The notes beneath the pieces are model-generated. The model was not told the origin of the DNA and ran no database searches. It saw only the letters and a list, made by a program, of their open reading frames with translations. Below are positions 56,139 to 64,000 of a DNA stretch of 64,000 nucleotides, piece by piece. Position 1 is the first letter of the stretch. Each line of letters begins with the position of its first letter. This stretch comes from Duganella sp. BJB476 (GTDB lineage Bacteria > Pseudomonadota > Gammaproteobacteria > Burkholderiales > Burkholderiaceae_D), in contig NZ_QVIO01000001.1 in assembly GCF_003416895.1 (NCBI RefSeq), positions 1,674,001 through 1,738,000 of the forward strand, given 5' to 3'. The translations under genes were made by a program, and so were the position numbers.

Positions 56139-57542
56139 TCAGCAAGCCGCGTGGTTCACCGTGATCACGTGGATCGCCAGGCCGCCCAGCGAGGTTTCCT
56201 TGTACTTGGCCTGCATGTCGGCGCCGGTCTGGCGCATGGTTTCGATCACTTCGTCCAGGCTGACGAAGTGGGTGCCGTCGCCCTTCAAAGCCAGCGAGGC
56301 GGCGGTGATCGCCTTGACCGCACCCATGCCGTTACGCTCGATGCAGGGAATCTGCACCAGGCCGCCGATCGGGTCGCAGGTCATGCCGAGGTGGTGCTCG
56401 ATGCCGATTTCGGCCGCGTTTTCGATCTGGGCGTTGCTGCCGCCCAGCGCCGCCACCAGTCCGGCCGCCGCCATCGCGCAGGCCACGCCCACTTCGCCCT
56501 GGCAGCCGATTTCCGCGCCGGAGATCGACGCGTTACGCTTGCACAGCATGCCGATGGCCGCTGCCGTCAGCATGAAATTGCGCACGCCGGTGACCGGATC
56601 GCTCGGTTTGCAGTCTTCCGCGTAGTAGCGCAGCACCGCCGGGATGATGCCGGCCGCGCCGTTGGTCGGCGCCGTGACGACACGGCCGCCGGCGGCGTTT
56701 TCCTCGTTGACCGCCATCGCGTACAGGCTGACCTGGTGCAGCGCGTCGTGCGGCAGGTCGTTGGCGCGGTTGTCGGATGCCTTGGCGTCGCTGGCCTGCT
56801 TCCACAGGTTGGCGGCGCGGCGCTTGACGTTCAAGCCGCCCGGCAGCTGGCCCGGCGTATCGAGGCCGTGGGCGATACAGTCGCGCATGACCTGCCAGAT
56901 CTTGTCGATGCCGGCGTTGACTTCTTCATCCGTGCGCTTGACGTTTTCGTTCGTGCGCAGCATTTGCGGGATGGTCAGGCCGGCGCGCTCGCCGTGGGCC
57001 AGCAACTGGTCCATGGTGTCGAAGGCGAAGGGGATCGCGGCGGCGGGCGCGCTGCCCACCGTCGGCGCGGCCTGGTGGGCCTCGCCCTCCTCTTTAATGA
57101 AGCCGCCGCCCACCGAGTAGTACACCTTGCTGAAGGTGCTGCCGTCGGCGCGGGTCAGCGTGAAGCGCATGCCGTTCGGGTGTTCGGCCAGCGATTCGGC
57201 CATGTGGAACACCAGGTTGACGCCCCGCTTGAACGGCACCTTGCGGGTGCCGAGCAGGCGCAGTTCGCCCGCCGCTTCGGCTTGCGCCAATTGAGAGTCG
57301 ACGCTGGTCGGCACCACGTCCTGCGGGGTTTCGCCCATCAGGCCGAGGATCACCGCCTTGTCGGTGGCGTGGCCGATGCCGGTCAGCGCCAGCGAGCCAT
57401 ACAGCTCGGCGGTGACGCCGGTGACGTCGTCCAGCGGAGCGCTATCGAGCAGAAAACGGCGAGCCGCCACCATCGGTCCCACGGTGTGGGAACTCGACGG
57501 CCCGATGCCGATTTTAAACAGGTCGAATACGCTCATGTCCAT
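56139..57542 (-). CDS. sdaA: L-serine ammonia-lyase (iron-sulfur type)
   Basis: Deaminates serine to pyruvate and ammonia using a [4Fe-4S] cluster. The 467 residues are the single-chain two-domain form: N-terminal SDH_beta-type domain with [15 protein letters not shown] (about residue 10) and a C-terminal catalytic domain with the cluster cysteines in [20 protein letters not shown] and GMTCDPIGG. The start at 57542 has AGAGAG seven bases upstream; the ATG two codons later is also possible. It is third in a kbl-tdh-sdaA operon, 31 bases after tdh. Confidence 0.95.
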   Translation of the reverse strand: MDMSVFDLFKIGIGPSSSHTVGPMVAARRFLLDSAPLDDVTGVTAELYGSLALTGIGHATDKAVILGLMGETPQDVVPTSVDSQLAQAEAAGELRLLGTRKVPFKRGVNLVFHMAESLAEHPNGMRFTLTRADGSTFSKVYYSVGGGFIKEEGEAHQAAPTVGSAPAAAIPFAFDTMDQLLAHGERAGLTIPQMLRTNENVKRTDEEVNAGIDKIWQVMRDCIAHGLDTPGQLPGGLNVKRRAANLWKQASDAKASDNRANDLPHDALHQVSLYAMAVNEENAAGGRVVTAPTNGAAGIIPAVLRYYAEDCKPSDPVTGVRNFMLTAAAIGMLCKRNASISGAEIGCQGEVGVACAMAAAGLVAALGGSNAQIENAAEIGIEHHLGMTCDPIGGLVQIPCIERNGMGAVKAITAASLALKGDGTHFVSLDEVIETMRQTGADMQAKYKETSLGGLAIHVITVNHAAC

Positions 57543-57573
57543 CAGTTGTCTCTCTTTTTTATAGTGTGTTGAG

Positions 57574-58545
57574 TTACGCGGCTTTGCCCAGATGGACATC
57601 GACGTTGGCCAGCATGTCGGCGACCATCTCGTCGACGCCGATACGGGCTTTCCAGCCCCAGTCGACGGTGGCGGTGGCGTCGTCCAGGCTTTGCGGCCAG
57701 GTGTCGGCGATGGCCTGGCGGCTGTCCGGTTTATAGCCGATCTTGAAGTCCGGCAGCGCGCGCGTGATCGCGGTCGCCAGCTGCTCCGGGTTGAACGATA
57801 CGCCGGCCACGTTGTAAGCCGAACGCACCTTCACTTGTGCCGCCGGCGCGTCCATCAGTTCGATGGTGGCGCGGATCGCATCGGGCATGTAGATCATCGG
57901 CAGCGTGGTCTGCGGGCCGAGGAAGCATTCATAGCGCTCGCCGCGCAGCGCCGAGTGGAAGATGGCGATGGCGTAGTCGGTGGTGCCGCCGCCCGGAGGC
58001 GACTTGAAGCTGATGATGCCTGGGTAGCGAATCGAACGCACATCGACGCCGTACTTGATGAAGTAGTACTCGCACAGGCGTTCGCCGGCCAGCTTGCTGA
58101 TGCCGTAGACCGTGGTCGGGTCCATCACCGTGGTTTGCGGCGTGTTGACGGCCGGGGTGTTCGGGCCGAAGGCGGCGATCGACGAAGGCCAGAAGATGCG
58201 CAGCGGCTTGCCGACCACGCCGCGCTCGCGCGCCACTTCCAGGATATTCAGCAGGCCGTCCATGTTCAGCGTCCAGGCTTTCAGCGGCGCCGCTTCGCCG
58301 GTGGCCGACAGCATCGCCGCCAGCTGATAGACCTGGGTGATGCCCTCGTCGGTGACCAGCGCCGCCAGCGCGACCTTATCCAGCACGTTGAGCGTGGTGT
58401 AGCGCGCCGCGTTGTACAGATTGGTCGGGCTGATGTCGGCGGCGATGACGTTCTGCGCGCCGTGTTGGGCGGCCAGCGCCTCTACCAGCTCGCTGCCGAT
58501 TTGACCATTGGCGCCGATGACGAGGATGCGTTCTTGAGTGTTCAT
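57574..58545 (-). CDS. tdh: SDR-type L-threonine 3-dehydrogenase (epimerase family)
   Basis: NAD-dependent oxidation of threonine to 2-amino-3-oxobutyrate. The protein (323 residues) is not the zinc alcohol-dehydrogenase type found in E. coli but the extended SDR/NAD epimerase-like type: Rossmann motif VIGANGQIGSEL at the start and the catalytic YGISKLAGE (YxxxK, about residue 143). This form is known in Cupriavidus and Flavobacterium. Position directly after kbl, its pathway partner, supports the call. The start at 58545 has AGGA about nine bases upstream; an ATG at 58569 has none. Confidence 0.9.
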   Translation of the reverse strand: MNTQERILVIGANGQIGSELVEALAAQHGAQNVIAADISPTNLYNAARYTTLNVLDKVALAALVTDEGITQVYQLAAMLSATGEAAPLKAWTLNMDGLLNILEVARERGVVGKPLRIFWPSSIAAFGPNTPAVNTPQTTVMDPTTVYGISKLAGERLCEYYFIKYGVDVRSIRYPGIISFKSPPGGGTTDYAIAIFHSALRGERYECFLGPQTTLPMIYMPDAIRATIELMDAPAAQVKVRSAYNVAGVSFNPEQLATAITRALPDFKIGYKPDSRQAIADTWPQSLDDATATVDWGWKARIGVDEMVADMLANVDVHLGKAA

Positions 58546-58571
58546 ATTATTGTTCCTGACGATATTCATGT

Positions 58572-59777
58572 TTAGTTCTTCAGCAGGCCGAGCTCACGGC
58601 CTGCCTGTTCGAATGCTTTGAGCACGGTTTCCAGCTGTTCGCGGGTGTGGGCCGCGGACAGTTGGACACGCACACGCGCCTGGCCCATCGGGACCACGGG
58701 GTAGAAGAAGCCGCTGAGCAGAACGCCCAGCTCATACATTCGTGCCGCGAATTTCTGCGCGACGGGCGCGTCGAACAACATGACAGGAACTACAGGGTGC
58801 GTACCCGGCTTGATGGTGAAGCCGATACGCTCGATCTCCTTGCGGAAGAAGGCGGTGTTTTCGTGCAGGCGGTCGCGCAGCTCGGTCGATTCCGACAGCT
58901 TTTGCAGCACGGCCAGCGAAGCACCGGCGATCGATGGCGCCAGCGTGTTCGAGAACAGGTAAGGACGCGATTTCTGGCGCAGCATGTCGATCACTTCCTT
59001 GCGCGCCGAGGTGAAGCCGCCCATCGCGCCGCCCAGGGCCTTGCCCAGGGTGCCGGTGATGATGTCGATGCGGCCCATGACGTTGTGGTGCTCGTGCGTG
59101 CCGCGGCCGGTCGCGCCCATGAAGCCGGAGGCGTGGCATTCGTCGATCATCACCAGTGCGCCGTACTTGTCGGCCAGGTCGCAGATCTTGTCCAGCTGGG
59201 CGATGGTGCCGTCCATCGAGAACACGCCGTCGGTGACGATGACTTTATGGCGCTTGTCGGCGGCCGCTTGCAGCTGCACTTCCAGGTCGGCCATGTCGTT
59301 GTGGGCGTAGCGGAAGCGCGCGGCCTTGCACAGGCGGATGCCGTCGATGATCGAGGCGTGGTTCAGCGCGTCCGAGATGATGGCGTCGTTCTCGTCGAAC
59401 AGCGGCTCGAACACGCCGCCGTTGGCGTCGAAGGCGGCCGCGTACAGGATCGTGTCTTCGGTGCCGAGGAACTTGGAGATCGCCTGCTCCAGCTGCTTGT
59501 GCACGGTCTGGGTGCCGCAGATGAAACGTACCGACGACAGGCCGTAACCATACTTCTCGGTCGCCTCGATGGAGGCCTGCGCCACCCACTCCTGGCCGGA
59601 CAGGCCCAGGTAGTTGTTGGCGCACATATTGATCAGCATTCGACCATCTTCGCTCGTCACTTCCGCGCCCTGGCGCGAAGCCAGAACGCGCTCTGGCTTG
59701 TAGAGGCCCTGCTCGCGCAATTGGTCGAGGTTTTGCTGCAGGCCGCTGAAGAAGGTGGTTTTAGCTGGAATGGTCAT
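58572..59777 (-). CDS. kbl: Glycine C-acetyltransferase (2-amino-3-ketobutyrate CoA ligase)
   Basis: PLP enzyme cleaving 2-amino-3-oxobutyrate with CoA into glycine and acetyl-CoA, the second step of threonine breakdown. The 401 residues include the PLP lysine in TGTLGKALGGAMGG (about residue 243), DECHASGFMG and the N-terminal NNYLGLSG motif of the alpha-oxoamine synthase family. Start: the ATG at 59777 with AGGGA seven bases before it. First gene of the kbl-tdh-sdaA operon, with a divergent XRE-cupin regulator. Confidence 0.96.
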   Translation of the reverse strand: MTIPAKTTFFSGLQQNLDQLREQGLYKPERVLASRQGAEVTSEDGRMLINMCANNYLGLSGQEWVAQASIEATEKYGYGLSSVRFICGTQTVHKQLEQAISKFLGTEDTILYAAAFDANGGVFEPLFDENDAIISDALNHASIIDGIRLCKAARFRYAHNDMADLEVQLQAAADKRHKVIVTDGVFSMDGTIAQLDKICDLADKYGALVMIDECHASGFMGATGRGTHEHHNVMGRIDIITGTLGKALGGAMGGFTSARKEVIDMLRQKSRPYLFSNTLAPSIAGASLAVLQKLSESTELRDRLHENTAFFRKEIERIGFTIKPGTHPVVPVMLFDAPVAQKFAARMYELGVLLSGFFYPVVPMGQARVRVQLSAAHTREQLETVLKAFEQAGRELGLLKN

Positions 59778-59850
59778 GATGGGTCCCTGTGTGTGGTACG
59801 ATTTCACCGCAATTACACTGCCTTATGCGAAATCCGTTATGTCGAACTCA

Positions 59851-59868
59851 AATTCAATATATCGAATT
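59851..59868. promoter_or_regulatory. Palindromic operator candidate between kbl and the XRE gene
   Basis: AATTCAATATATCGAATT is an 18-base palindrome with a single mismatched pair. It is the only strong symmetric site in the 171-base divergent region. The adjacent XRE-type dimer is the natural candidate to bind it. Confidence 0.55.
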
Positions 59869-59948
59869 TTACAGAACAGCTGTGCACTGCGCAAGCCATG
59901 CGCGCGCAGCGATTCACTTGAAATTTAGCCTATCTGCCGAATAAAACA

Positions 59949-60524
59949 ATGAAAACACCCGTTTCGACGAATGCACCTCCAGAAGTCGGCGCCGCCCTCC
60001 AGCGGTTGCGCCTGGCCCGCGGCCTGACACTGGAAGATCTGTCCCGCATCGCCGGCGTCTCCAAATCGATGCTGTCGCAGATCGAGCGTGAAAAGGCGAA
60101 TCCGACCATCGCCATCACGTGGAGGCTGGCCAATGCGCTGGGCGTGCAGATCGGCGAATTGCTGGCGACGGCCGAACGGCAGACGGAAACCGTCCGCGTG
60201 ATCGAGGCGCACGAAATCCCCACCCTGCCCGGCCATCACGCCGGGTATGTGCTGCGCATCCTGGGGCCGCTGGAACTGGCGAGTAAATATGAGTGGTATG
60301 AACTGACGCTGGTGCCGGGTGGCGAACTGGCCTCGCAAGGCCATGATCCCGGCGCGCAGGAGCACCTGACGCTGCTGCACGGTTCGGTGGAGGTGGAGGT
60401 TGGGCCGGACAAGAAGAAGGTGAAGCTGGGCAGCACGGCGCGCTACCCGGGCGACCAGCAGCACGTCATCCGCAACGTCGGCAAGACCGAGGCGAAGGCG
60501 CTGCTGGTGGTGATACACCGTTAA
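59949..60524 (+). CDS. XRE-family regulator with cupin sensor domain
   Basis: Transcription factor of 191 residues: N-terminal Xre/Cro HTH (about 12-67, LRLARGLTLEDLSRIAGVSKSMLSQIE) and C-terminal cupin-2 ligand domain (about 95-190, TLVPGGELASQGHDPGAQEHLTLLHGSVEVEVG). HTH-cupin proteins usually sense small organic acids, amines or amino acids. Because it diverges from kbl-tdh-sdaA, it probably regulates that operon in response to threonine, serine or a related compound. Its stop and that of the ammonium transporter are 3 bases apart, with no terminator between. Confidence 0.9.
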   Translation: MKTPVSTNAPPEVGAALQRLRLARGLTLEDLSRIAGVSKSMLSQIEREKANPTIAITWRLANALGVQIGELLATAERQTETVRVIEAHEIPTLPGHHAGYVLRILGPLELASKYEWYELTLVPGGELASQGHDPGAQEHLTLLHGSVEVEVGPDKKKVKLGSTARYPGDQQHVIRNVGKTEAKALLVVIHR

Positions 60525-60527
60525 GTA

Positions 60528-61730
60528 TTACCAGTTCGATTCCCGCTCCGGCGTGGAGCTAATGCGGTGAATCGACAGGTCGGCGCCCTGGAACTCTTCT
60601 TCCGGGTCCAGGCGCAGGCCCAGCGTGGCCTTCAGCACGCCGTAGATGGCGAAGCCGCCCGCCAGCGCGATCGCCACGCCCAGTGCGGTGCCGCCCAGCT
60701 GCGCGGCGAACGATACGCCGCCGATGCCGCCCAGTGCCTTCTGGCCGAAGATCCCCGCCGCGATGCCGCCCCAGGCGCCGCACAGGCCATGCAGCGGCCA
60801 TACGCCCAGCACGTCATCGATCTTCCATTTGTTTTGCGCCAACGTGAACATCCAGACAAACACTGCGCCCGCTATGCAGCCGGTGGCCAGTGCGCCCAGC
60901 GGGTGCATCAGGTCGGAGCCGGCGCAGACGGCTACCAGGCCGGCCAATGGGCCGTTGTAGGCGAAGCCGGGATCGTTCTTCCCCATCAGCAGCGCGACCA
61001 GCGTGCCGCCGACCATCGCCATCAGCGAATTGACGGCGACCAGGCCGTTCATCTTGTCCAGCGCCTGCGCGCTCATGACGTTGAAGCCGAACCAGCCCAC
61101 CGTCAGGATCCATGCGCCAAGCGCCAGGAAGGGAATCGACGATGGCGGATGGGCGGCGATGGCGCCGTTCTTCATGTAACGGCCACGGCGCGCGCCCAGC
61201 AGCAGCACCGCCGGCAGCGCGATCCAGCCGCCGACCGCGTGCACCACCACCGAGCCGGCGAAGTCGTGAAACTCGGCGCCGAATGCGGACGCCAACCATT
61301 CCTGCACACCGAAGCGATGGTTCCAGACGATGCCCTCAAAGAAGGGATAGACCAGGCCGACCAGCAGCGCGGTGGCGATCAGCTGCGGGTGGAAGCGCGC
61401 GCGTTCGGCGATGCCGCCCGAGATGATCGCCGGGATGGCGGCGGCAAACGTCAGCAGGAAGAAGAATTTGACCAGCTCATAGCCGTTCTTGGCGGCCAGC
61501 ACCTCGGCCGAGGAGAAGAAATTGACGCCATACGCAATGCTGTAGCCGACGAAAAAGTAGGCGATCGTCGATACCGCGAAATCCACCAGGATCTTGACCA
61601 GCGCATTGACCTGGTTTTTCTTGCGCACCGTGCCCAACTCCAGGAACGCGAAGCCGGCATGCATGGCCAAAATCATGATGGCGCCAAGCAATATGAACAA
61701 TGCATCGGCGCCGTCTTTGTATCCACCCAT
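60528..61730 (-). CDS. Ammonium transporter (Amt family)
   Basis: Trimeric ammonium channel of 400 residues with 11 hydrophobic helices. Conserved features are GFAFLELGTVRKKNQVN in helix 1, AIISGGIAERARF, the HDFAGSVVVHAVGG block with the first pore His and ammonium-binding Asp region, and PLHGLCGAWGGIAAG with the second pore His. The ATG at 61730 is preceded by GGGGAGAG; a TTG one codon earlier is not needed. No glnK PII gene is adjacent. A sigma-54-type promoter and NtrC-like half sites lie upstream, matching nitrogen-limitation control. Confidence 0.93.
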   Translation of the reverse strand: MGGYKDGADALFILLGAIMILAMHAGFAFLELGTVRKKNQVNALVKILVDFAVSTIAYFFVGYSIAYGVNFFSSAEVLAAKNGYELVKFFFLLTFAAAIPAIISGGIAERARFHPQLIATALLVGLVYPFFEGIVWNHRFGVQEWLASAFGAEFHDFAGSVVVHAVGGWIALPAVLLLGARRGRYMKNGAIAAHPPSSIPFLALGAWILTVGWFGFNVMSAQALDKMNGLVAVNSLMAMVGGTLVALLMGKNDPGFAYNGPLAGLVAVCAGSDLMHPLGALATGCIAGAVFVWMFTLAQNKWKIDDVLGVWPLHGLCGAWGGIAAGIFGQKALGGIGGVSFAAQLGGTALGVAIALAGGFAIYGVLKATLGLRLDPEEEFQGADLSIHRISSTPERESNW

Positions 61731-61780
61731 CAAAATCTCTCCCCAAAATAATGCAAAAATTAGTTACGAGTATCGATAAA

Positions 61781-61796
61781 AGCAATAATCGTTCCA
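61781..61796 (-). promoter_or_regulatory. Sigma-54 promoter of the ammonium transporter
   Basis: On the minus strand TGGAAC-GATTA-TTGCT matches the consensus TGGCAC-N5-TTGCA/T in 10 of 11 fixed positions, with the GG and GC doublets 10 bases apart as required. The predicted start is about 40 bases before the ATG. Confidence 0.72.
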
Positions 61797-61837
61797 ATTT
61801 GGTGCAAATTTTAAGTGCTTGATTTCAAGGTGTTTTT

Positions 61838-61898
61838 ATTTTGTGCATGGACATGCACCAAGGCCGTGCGCACCGAAATAAGGCGTCATTTTGGTGCA
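61838..61898. promoter_or_regulatory. NtrC-like half sites upstream of the ammonium transporter
   Basis: TGCACCAAAATG (minus strand, 61898-61887) equals the left half of the NtrC consensus. GTGCATGTCCATGCAC (about 61838-61859) and GTGCGCAC add further GTGC/GCAC elements. They lie 45-100 bases upstream of the sigma-54 box, a normal enhancer distance. None is a full palindromic site. Confidence 0.45.
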
Positions 61899-62539
61899 GG
61901 CTTTAAATCGTATTCCATGTACTCGGCGGCGGACTCGGCCCGCTTGCGGCCCGACTGGCGTTCCACCACATACAGCGCGCCATCGATGCCGGCGGTAAGG
62001 CCGGCAGTGGTAACGACTTTTCCAGCATCGACGAAGCGCTTGTCGCGGACCTTCGTCGCCGGGAAGAGCTTGGCAAGTTGAGGACGCATGGACACGGTAG
62101 TGGTAGCCGCGATGCCGTCGAGCAGGCCCACTTTACCCAGGATGAAGGCGCCCGAGCAAACCGACATGACAACCTTCACCTTGGCGCTGCGCGCCTTGAT
62201 CGACGCCAGCAAGGCAGCGTTTTTCAAGGCGTTCTGTATTCCGCCGCCCGGCACCAGCAAGACATCAACTTCCGGCAGATCGGCAAAATCGTAGTCGGGC
62301 GTCACCTTGAGCCCCCAGATCGATTCGACGGTCGATTTTGTCTGTCCGACGGTGTACACCGTCGCGCCGCTCGCACCGAACACTTCCATCGGGCCGGCAT
62401 AGTCGATTTCCTCCACGCCTTCGAACAGCACGATCGCCACCCGCAGCCCGCTGGAAGACATATCGTGCGCGGAAACGGCGAAACACGCCGCAAGGCATAG
62501 CATTCCAACAAACAGTCGCAGTGCGCGCAAAGTTTTCAT
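61886..62539 (-). CDS. Exported DJ-1/PfpI family protein
   Basis: Protein of 217 residues with an N-terminal signal peptide (RLFVGMLCLAACFAVSA, cleavage near residue 24) followed by a DJ-1/PfpI (class I glutamine amidotransferase-like) domain. The nucleophile elbow VCSGAFILGKVGLLDG holds the conserved cysteine, and the glutamate region VLFEGVEEIDYAGPMEV matches the AraC-type GAT1 regulators' sensor domain. There is no HTH here, unlike those regulators, so it may be an exported isonitrile-hydratase-like enzyme or binding protein. The start at 62539 has AGGGA upstream. Confidence 0.85.
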   Translation of the reverse strand: MKTLRALRLFVGMLCLAACFAVSAHDMSSSGLRVAIVLFEGVEEIDYAGPMEVFGASGATVYTVGQTKSTVESIWGLKVTPDYDFADLPEVDVLLVPGGGIQNALKNAALLASIKARSAKVKVVMSVCSGAFILGKVGLLDGIAATTTVSMRPQLAKLFPATKVRDKRFVDAGKVVTTAGLTAGIDGALYVVERQSGRKRAESAAEYMEYDLKPAPK

Positions 62540-62638
62540 CGATATCCCTATTTGGAAAAACCCAAGTCTAGCAGCGGGTCGACGTACCCACGCTGACAAA
62601 CTTAGGGCAAATTCCGCCAATGGCGAAGGGCTCTTAGC

Positions 62639-64000
62639 TCAAATCGGCGCGCCCGGCGGGATAACTGGCATGGCGCGCAGTTTGACGCTGCGCGGATCGG
62701 CCAGGTAGGCGGCAATCAGCCCCGCCGCCTGCTTGCGGCTGTCGGCGGTGACGCCTTTGCCCGGGTTCTTTTGCAGCCACTGCGCCAGCTCGCGCGCGGA
62801 CTGGCGCACTTCCGCGTCGACCTGCGGATGCAGCTTGCCGCCGTCGAGCAGATTCAGGGTGGCGTCGATCACCACCCAGTTGGCCGCCAATTGCACTGCC
62901 TCGCCGCCCGCAACGGAGGCCGGCACCGGCTCGCGCTTCCACGTCTTTTGCAGCAGCAGCGACAGCACTTCCTGCACGCCCGGCTGCTGCGCATCGCGCG
63001 CGTGCTGCCAGGCGACGCGGTTGATGCGGGCCGGGTCGAGCAGGAAGCCGGCAGTCTGCGCGGCGCCCGCTTCGGCGATCGAGAAGGCGTCGAACACCGA
63101 TTCCATACGGGTGGTGAAGTATTCGCGGCTGCGTTCATGGCCCATCGCCGGTGGCGTCAGGATATCGAGCACGCCGGCCGGCAGCGCCAGGTACTCGGCG
63201 CGCAGGCTGTCGGCCAGACGGTTCAGGGCCTGGCGCTGCACCGCCGCCGGCGTGGCCTTGATGCCCGCCTTGGCCAGACCGGCCTTGACGTCGCCGCTGC
63301 TGGCGTAATCGAAATCGCCGCCGCCGACCAGGCGCGCCAGCGCTTCGCCCTGATAGCGCTGCAGCAGATAGACCGGCACCAGCCGCGCTTCCAGCTCGCC
63401 GATCTGGCGTGCATCCGGCAGCACGTCGACCGAGAAGGTCTGCAGCGCGCGTTGGCGCACGGCGCCCAGCTGGTCCCAGGTCTTGATCGAGTCCGGACCG
63501 AAGTCCCACAGCAAGCCATCGGGGTGGCTGGAACCGGGCGAGCGGTCGTCCTGGTCGCTGGAGTACAGCATGCCGGCCGCGCGCGCGTCGGCGCGCAGCT
63601 TGGCCAGCGCGGCCTGTTCCTGCGCACCGCTGCCGAAATCGCCGTAGATGTACTTGACGATGTAGTCGTCCCACGGACCAACGCCGACACCGTAGGCGTC
63701 GGCGATATCGACGTTGCCCTTGGCGTCCAGCTTGAGGATGGGGTGCGGATAATCCATCACCGAGCCATTGCCCATGCGGCTGGCCGCGAAGTTGTGGGCG
63801 AAGCCCAGCGTATGGCCGACTTCATGCGCGGCCAATTGGCGCAGCCGCGCCAGCGCCATGGCCTCGGCCAGTTTCTGCTTGTCGGCCGGCGCGTTCTTGC
63901 CGTACGGTGCGAGCAGGCTTTCGGCGATCAGGATGTCCTGCCGCACCCGCTGCGAGCCTAGCGTGACGGCGCCACGGATAATCTCGCCGGTGCGCGGATC
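62639..64000 (-). CDS. Zinc-dependent metalloprotease (DUF5117/DUF4953 type), partial
   Basis: The 3' part (453 residues) of a larger gene that runs off the right edge. The zinc-binding site HEVGHTLGFAHNF is visible with the metzincin-like extended motif, followed by SVMDYPHP (a Met-turn-like region). The rest matches the C-terminal domain of the DUF5117/DUF5118/DUF4953 zinc-dependent metalloproteases, normally 800-900 residues with a signal peptide. The frame is open to base 64000, reading DPRTGEIIRGAV at the edge. An internal in-frame valine codon at 63946 is not the true start. Function beyond proteolysis is unknown. Confidence 0.9.
   Translation of the reverse strand, partial: DPRTGEIIRGAVTLGSQRVRQDILIAESLLAPYGKNAPADKQKLAEAMALARLRQLAAHEVGHTLGFAHNFAASRMGNGSVMDYPHPILKLDAKGNVDIADAYGVGVGPWDDYIVKYIYGDFGSGAQEQAALAKLRADARAAGMLYSSDQDDRSPGSSHPDGLLWDFGPDSIKTWDQLGAVRQRALQTFSVDVLPDARQIGELEARLVPVYLLQRYQGEALARLVGGGDFDYASSGDVKAGLAKAGIKATPAAVQRQALNRLADSLRAEYLALPAGVLDILTPPAMGHERSREYFTTRMESVFDAFSIAEAGAAQTAGFLLDPARINRVAWQHARDAQQPGVQEVLSLLLQKTWKREPVPASVAGGEAVQLAANWVVIDATLNLLDGGKLHPQVDAEVRQSARELAQWLQKNPGKGVTADSRKQAAGLIAAYLADPRSVKLRAMPVIPPGAPI

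Noticed and set aside
62540..62638. Upstream in-frame extension of the DJ-1/PfpI protein (start at 62620)
   Set aside because: The ATG at 62539 has a ribosome site and gives a normal signal peptide; the extension would bury it.

Overview
The window is GC-rich bacterial chromosome, packed with genes and without rRNA, insertion sequences, integrases, prophage or CRISPR. Gene content and order point to a betaproteobacterium of the order Burkholderiales, most likely family Oxalobacteraceae (Massilia/Duganella/Janthinobacterium type). The pointers are the trigger factor-clpP-clpX-lon-hupB-tRNA-ppiD chain, two PEP-CTERM proteins, the hpnCDE squalene module, and the selO-msrB-yciB-bolA-parvulin run. 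The genus is an inference from content, not a measured match. No gap without a gene exceeds 300 bases; the longest (about 230-280 bases) hold promoters and hairpins, which are listed.

Layout: 1-4.6 kb is the end of a chemosensory operon (double-PAS MCP, cheR, cheD, a protein with three CheW domains). 4.6-9 kb holds a DUF4197 protein, a marR-MFS efflux operon with a clear operator, and an acyl-CoA ligase. 9-13.7 kb is a same-strand run selO-msrB-yciB-bolA and two tandem periplasmic parvulins. 13.8-16.2 kb has an AlkD-like repair gene overlapping tail to tail with an AraC-type regulator that diverges from a membrane protein. 16.2-30.3 kb has purL, a receiver-TPR protein, a 45-residue membrane protein, 5-oxoprolinase, nnr, and divergent ybbA / tesA-mnmH. 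30.3-34.3 kb has two PEP-CTERM proteins around ppiD, plus tRNA-Asp, tRNA-Asp and tRNA-Val. 34.3-41.1 kb is the proteostasis chain read leftward: tRNA-Leu, tig, clpP, clpX, lon, hupB. 41.3-45.5 kb is an RND efflux pair. 45.7-49.6 kb is hpnC, a small protein, a VOC protein, hpnD and hpnE. 49.7-51.4 kb is a small-peptide/DUF1700/GIN-domain operon. 51.4-55.9 kb has a flavoprotein, a small membrane protein, moaD, moeA and thrC. 56-60.5 kb is a kbl-tdh-sdaA threonine/serine catabolic operon with a divergent XRE-cupin regulator. 60.5-64 kb has an ammonium transporter with a sigma-54 type promoter, a secreted DJ-1/PfpI protein and the 3' part of a zinc metalloprotease.

How genes work together: tig, clpP, clpX, lon and ppiD handle nascent-chain folding, proteolysis and periplasmic folding, with hupB and tRNA genes in the same run. 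hpnD, hpnC and hpnE together convert farnesyl diphosphate to squalene; no squalene-hopene cyclase is in view. kbl and tdh turn threonine into glycine and acetyl-CoA, and sdaA turns serine into pyruvate. This operon lies directly beside threonine synthase, separated by a 93-bp near-perfect palindrome.

The most notable non-coding signals are that palindrome (56042-56134), a 22-bp-spaced direct repeat at the araC-type gene, a 17-bp marR operator over the predicted transcription start, a sigma-54 promoter at the ammonium transporter, and a terminator-like hairpin inside the ppiD leader. I found no clearly new defence or mobile system; the least understood locus is the operon at 49684-51442.
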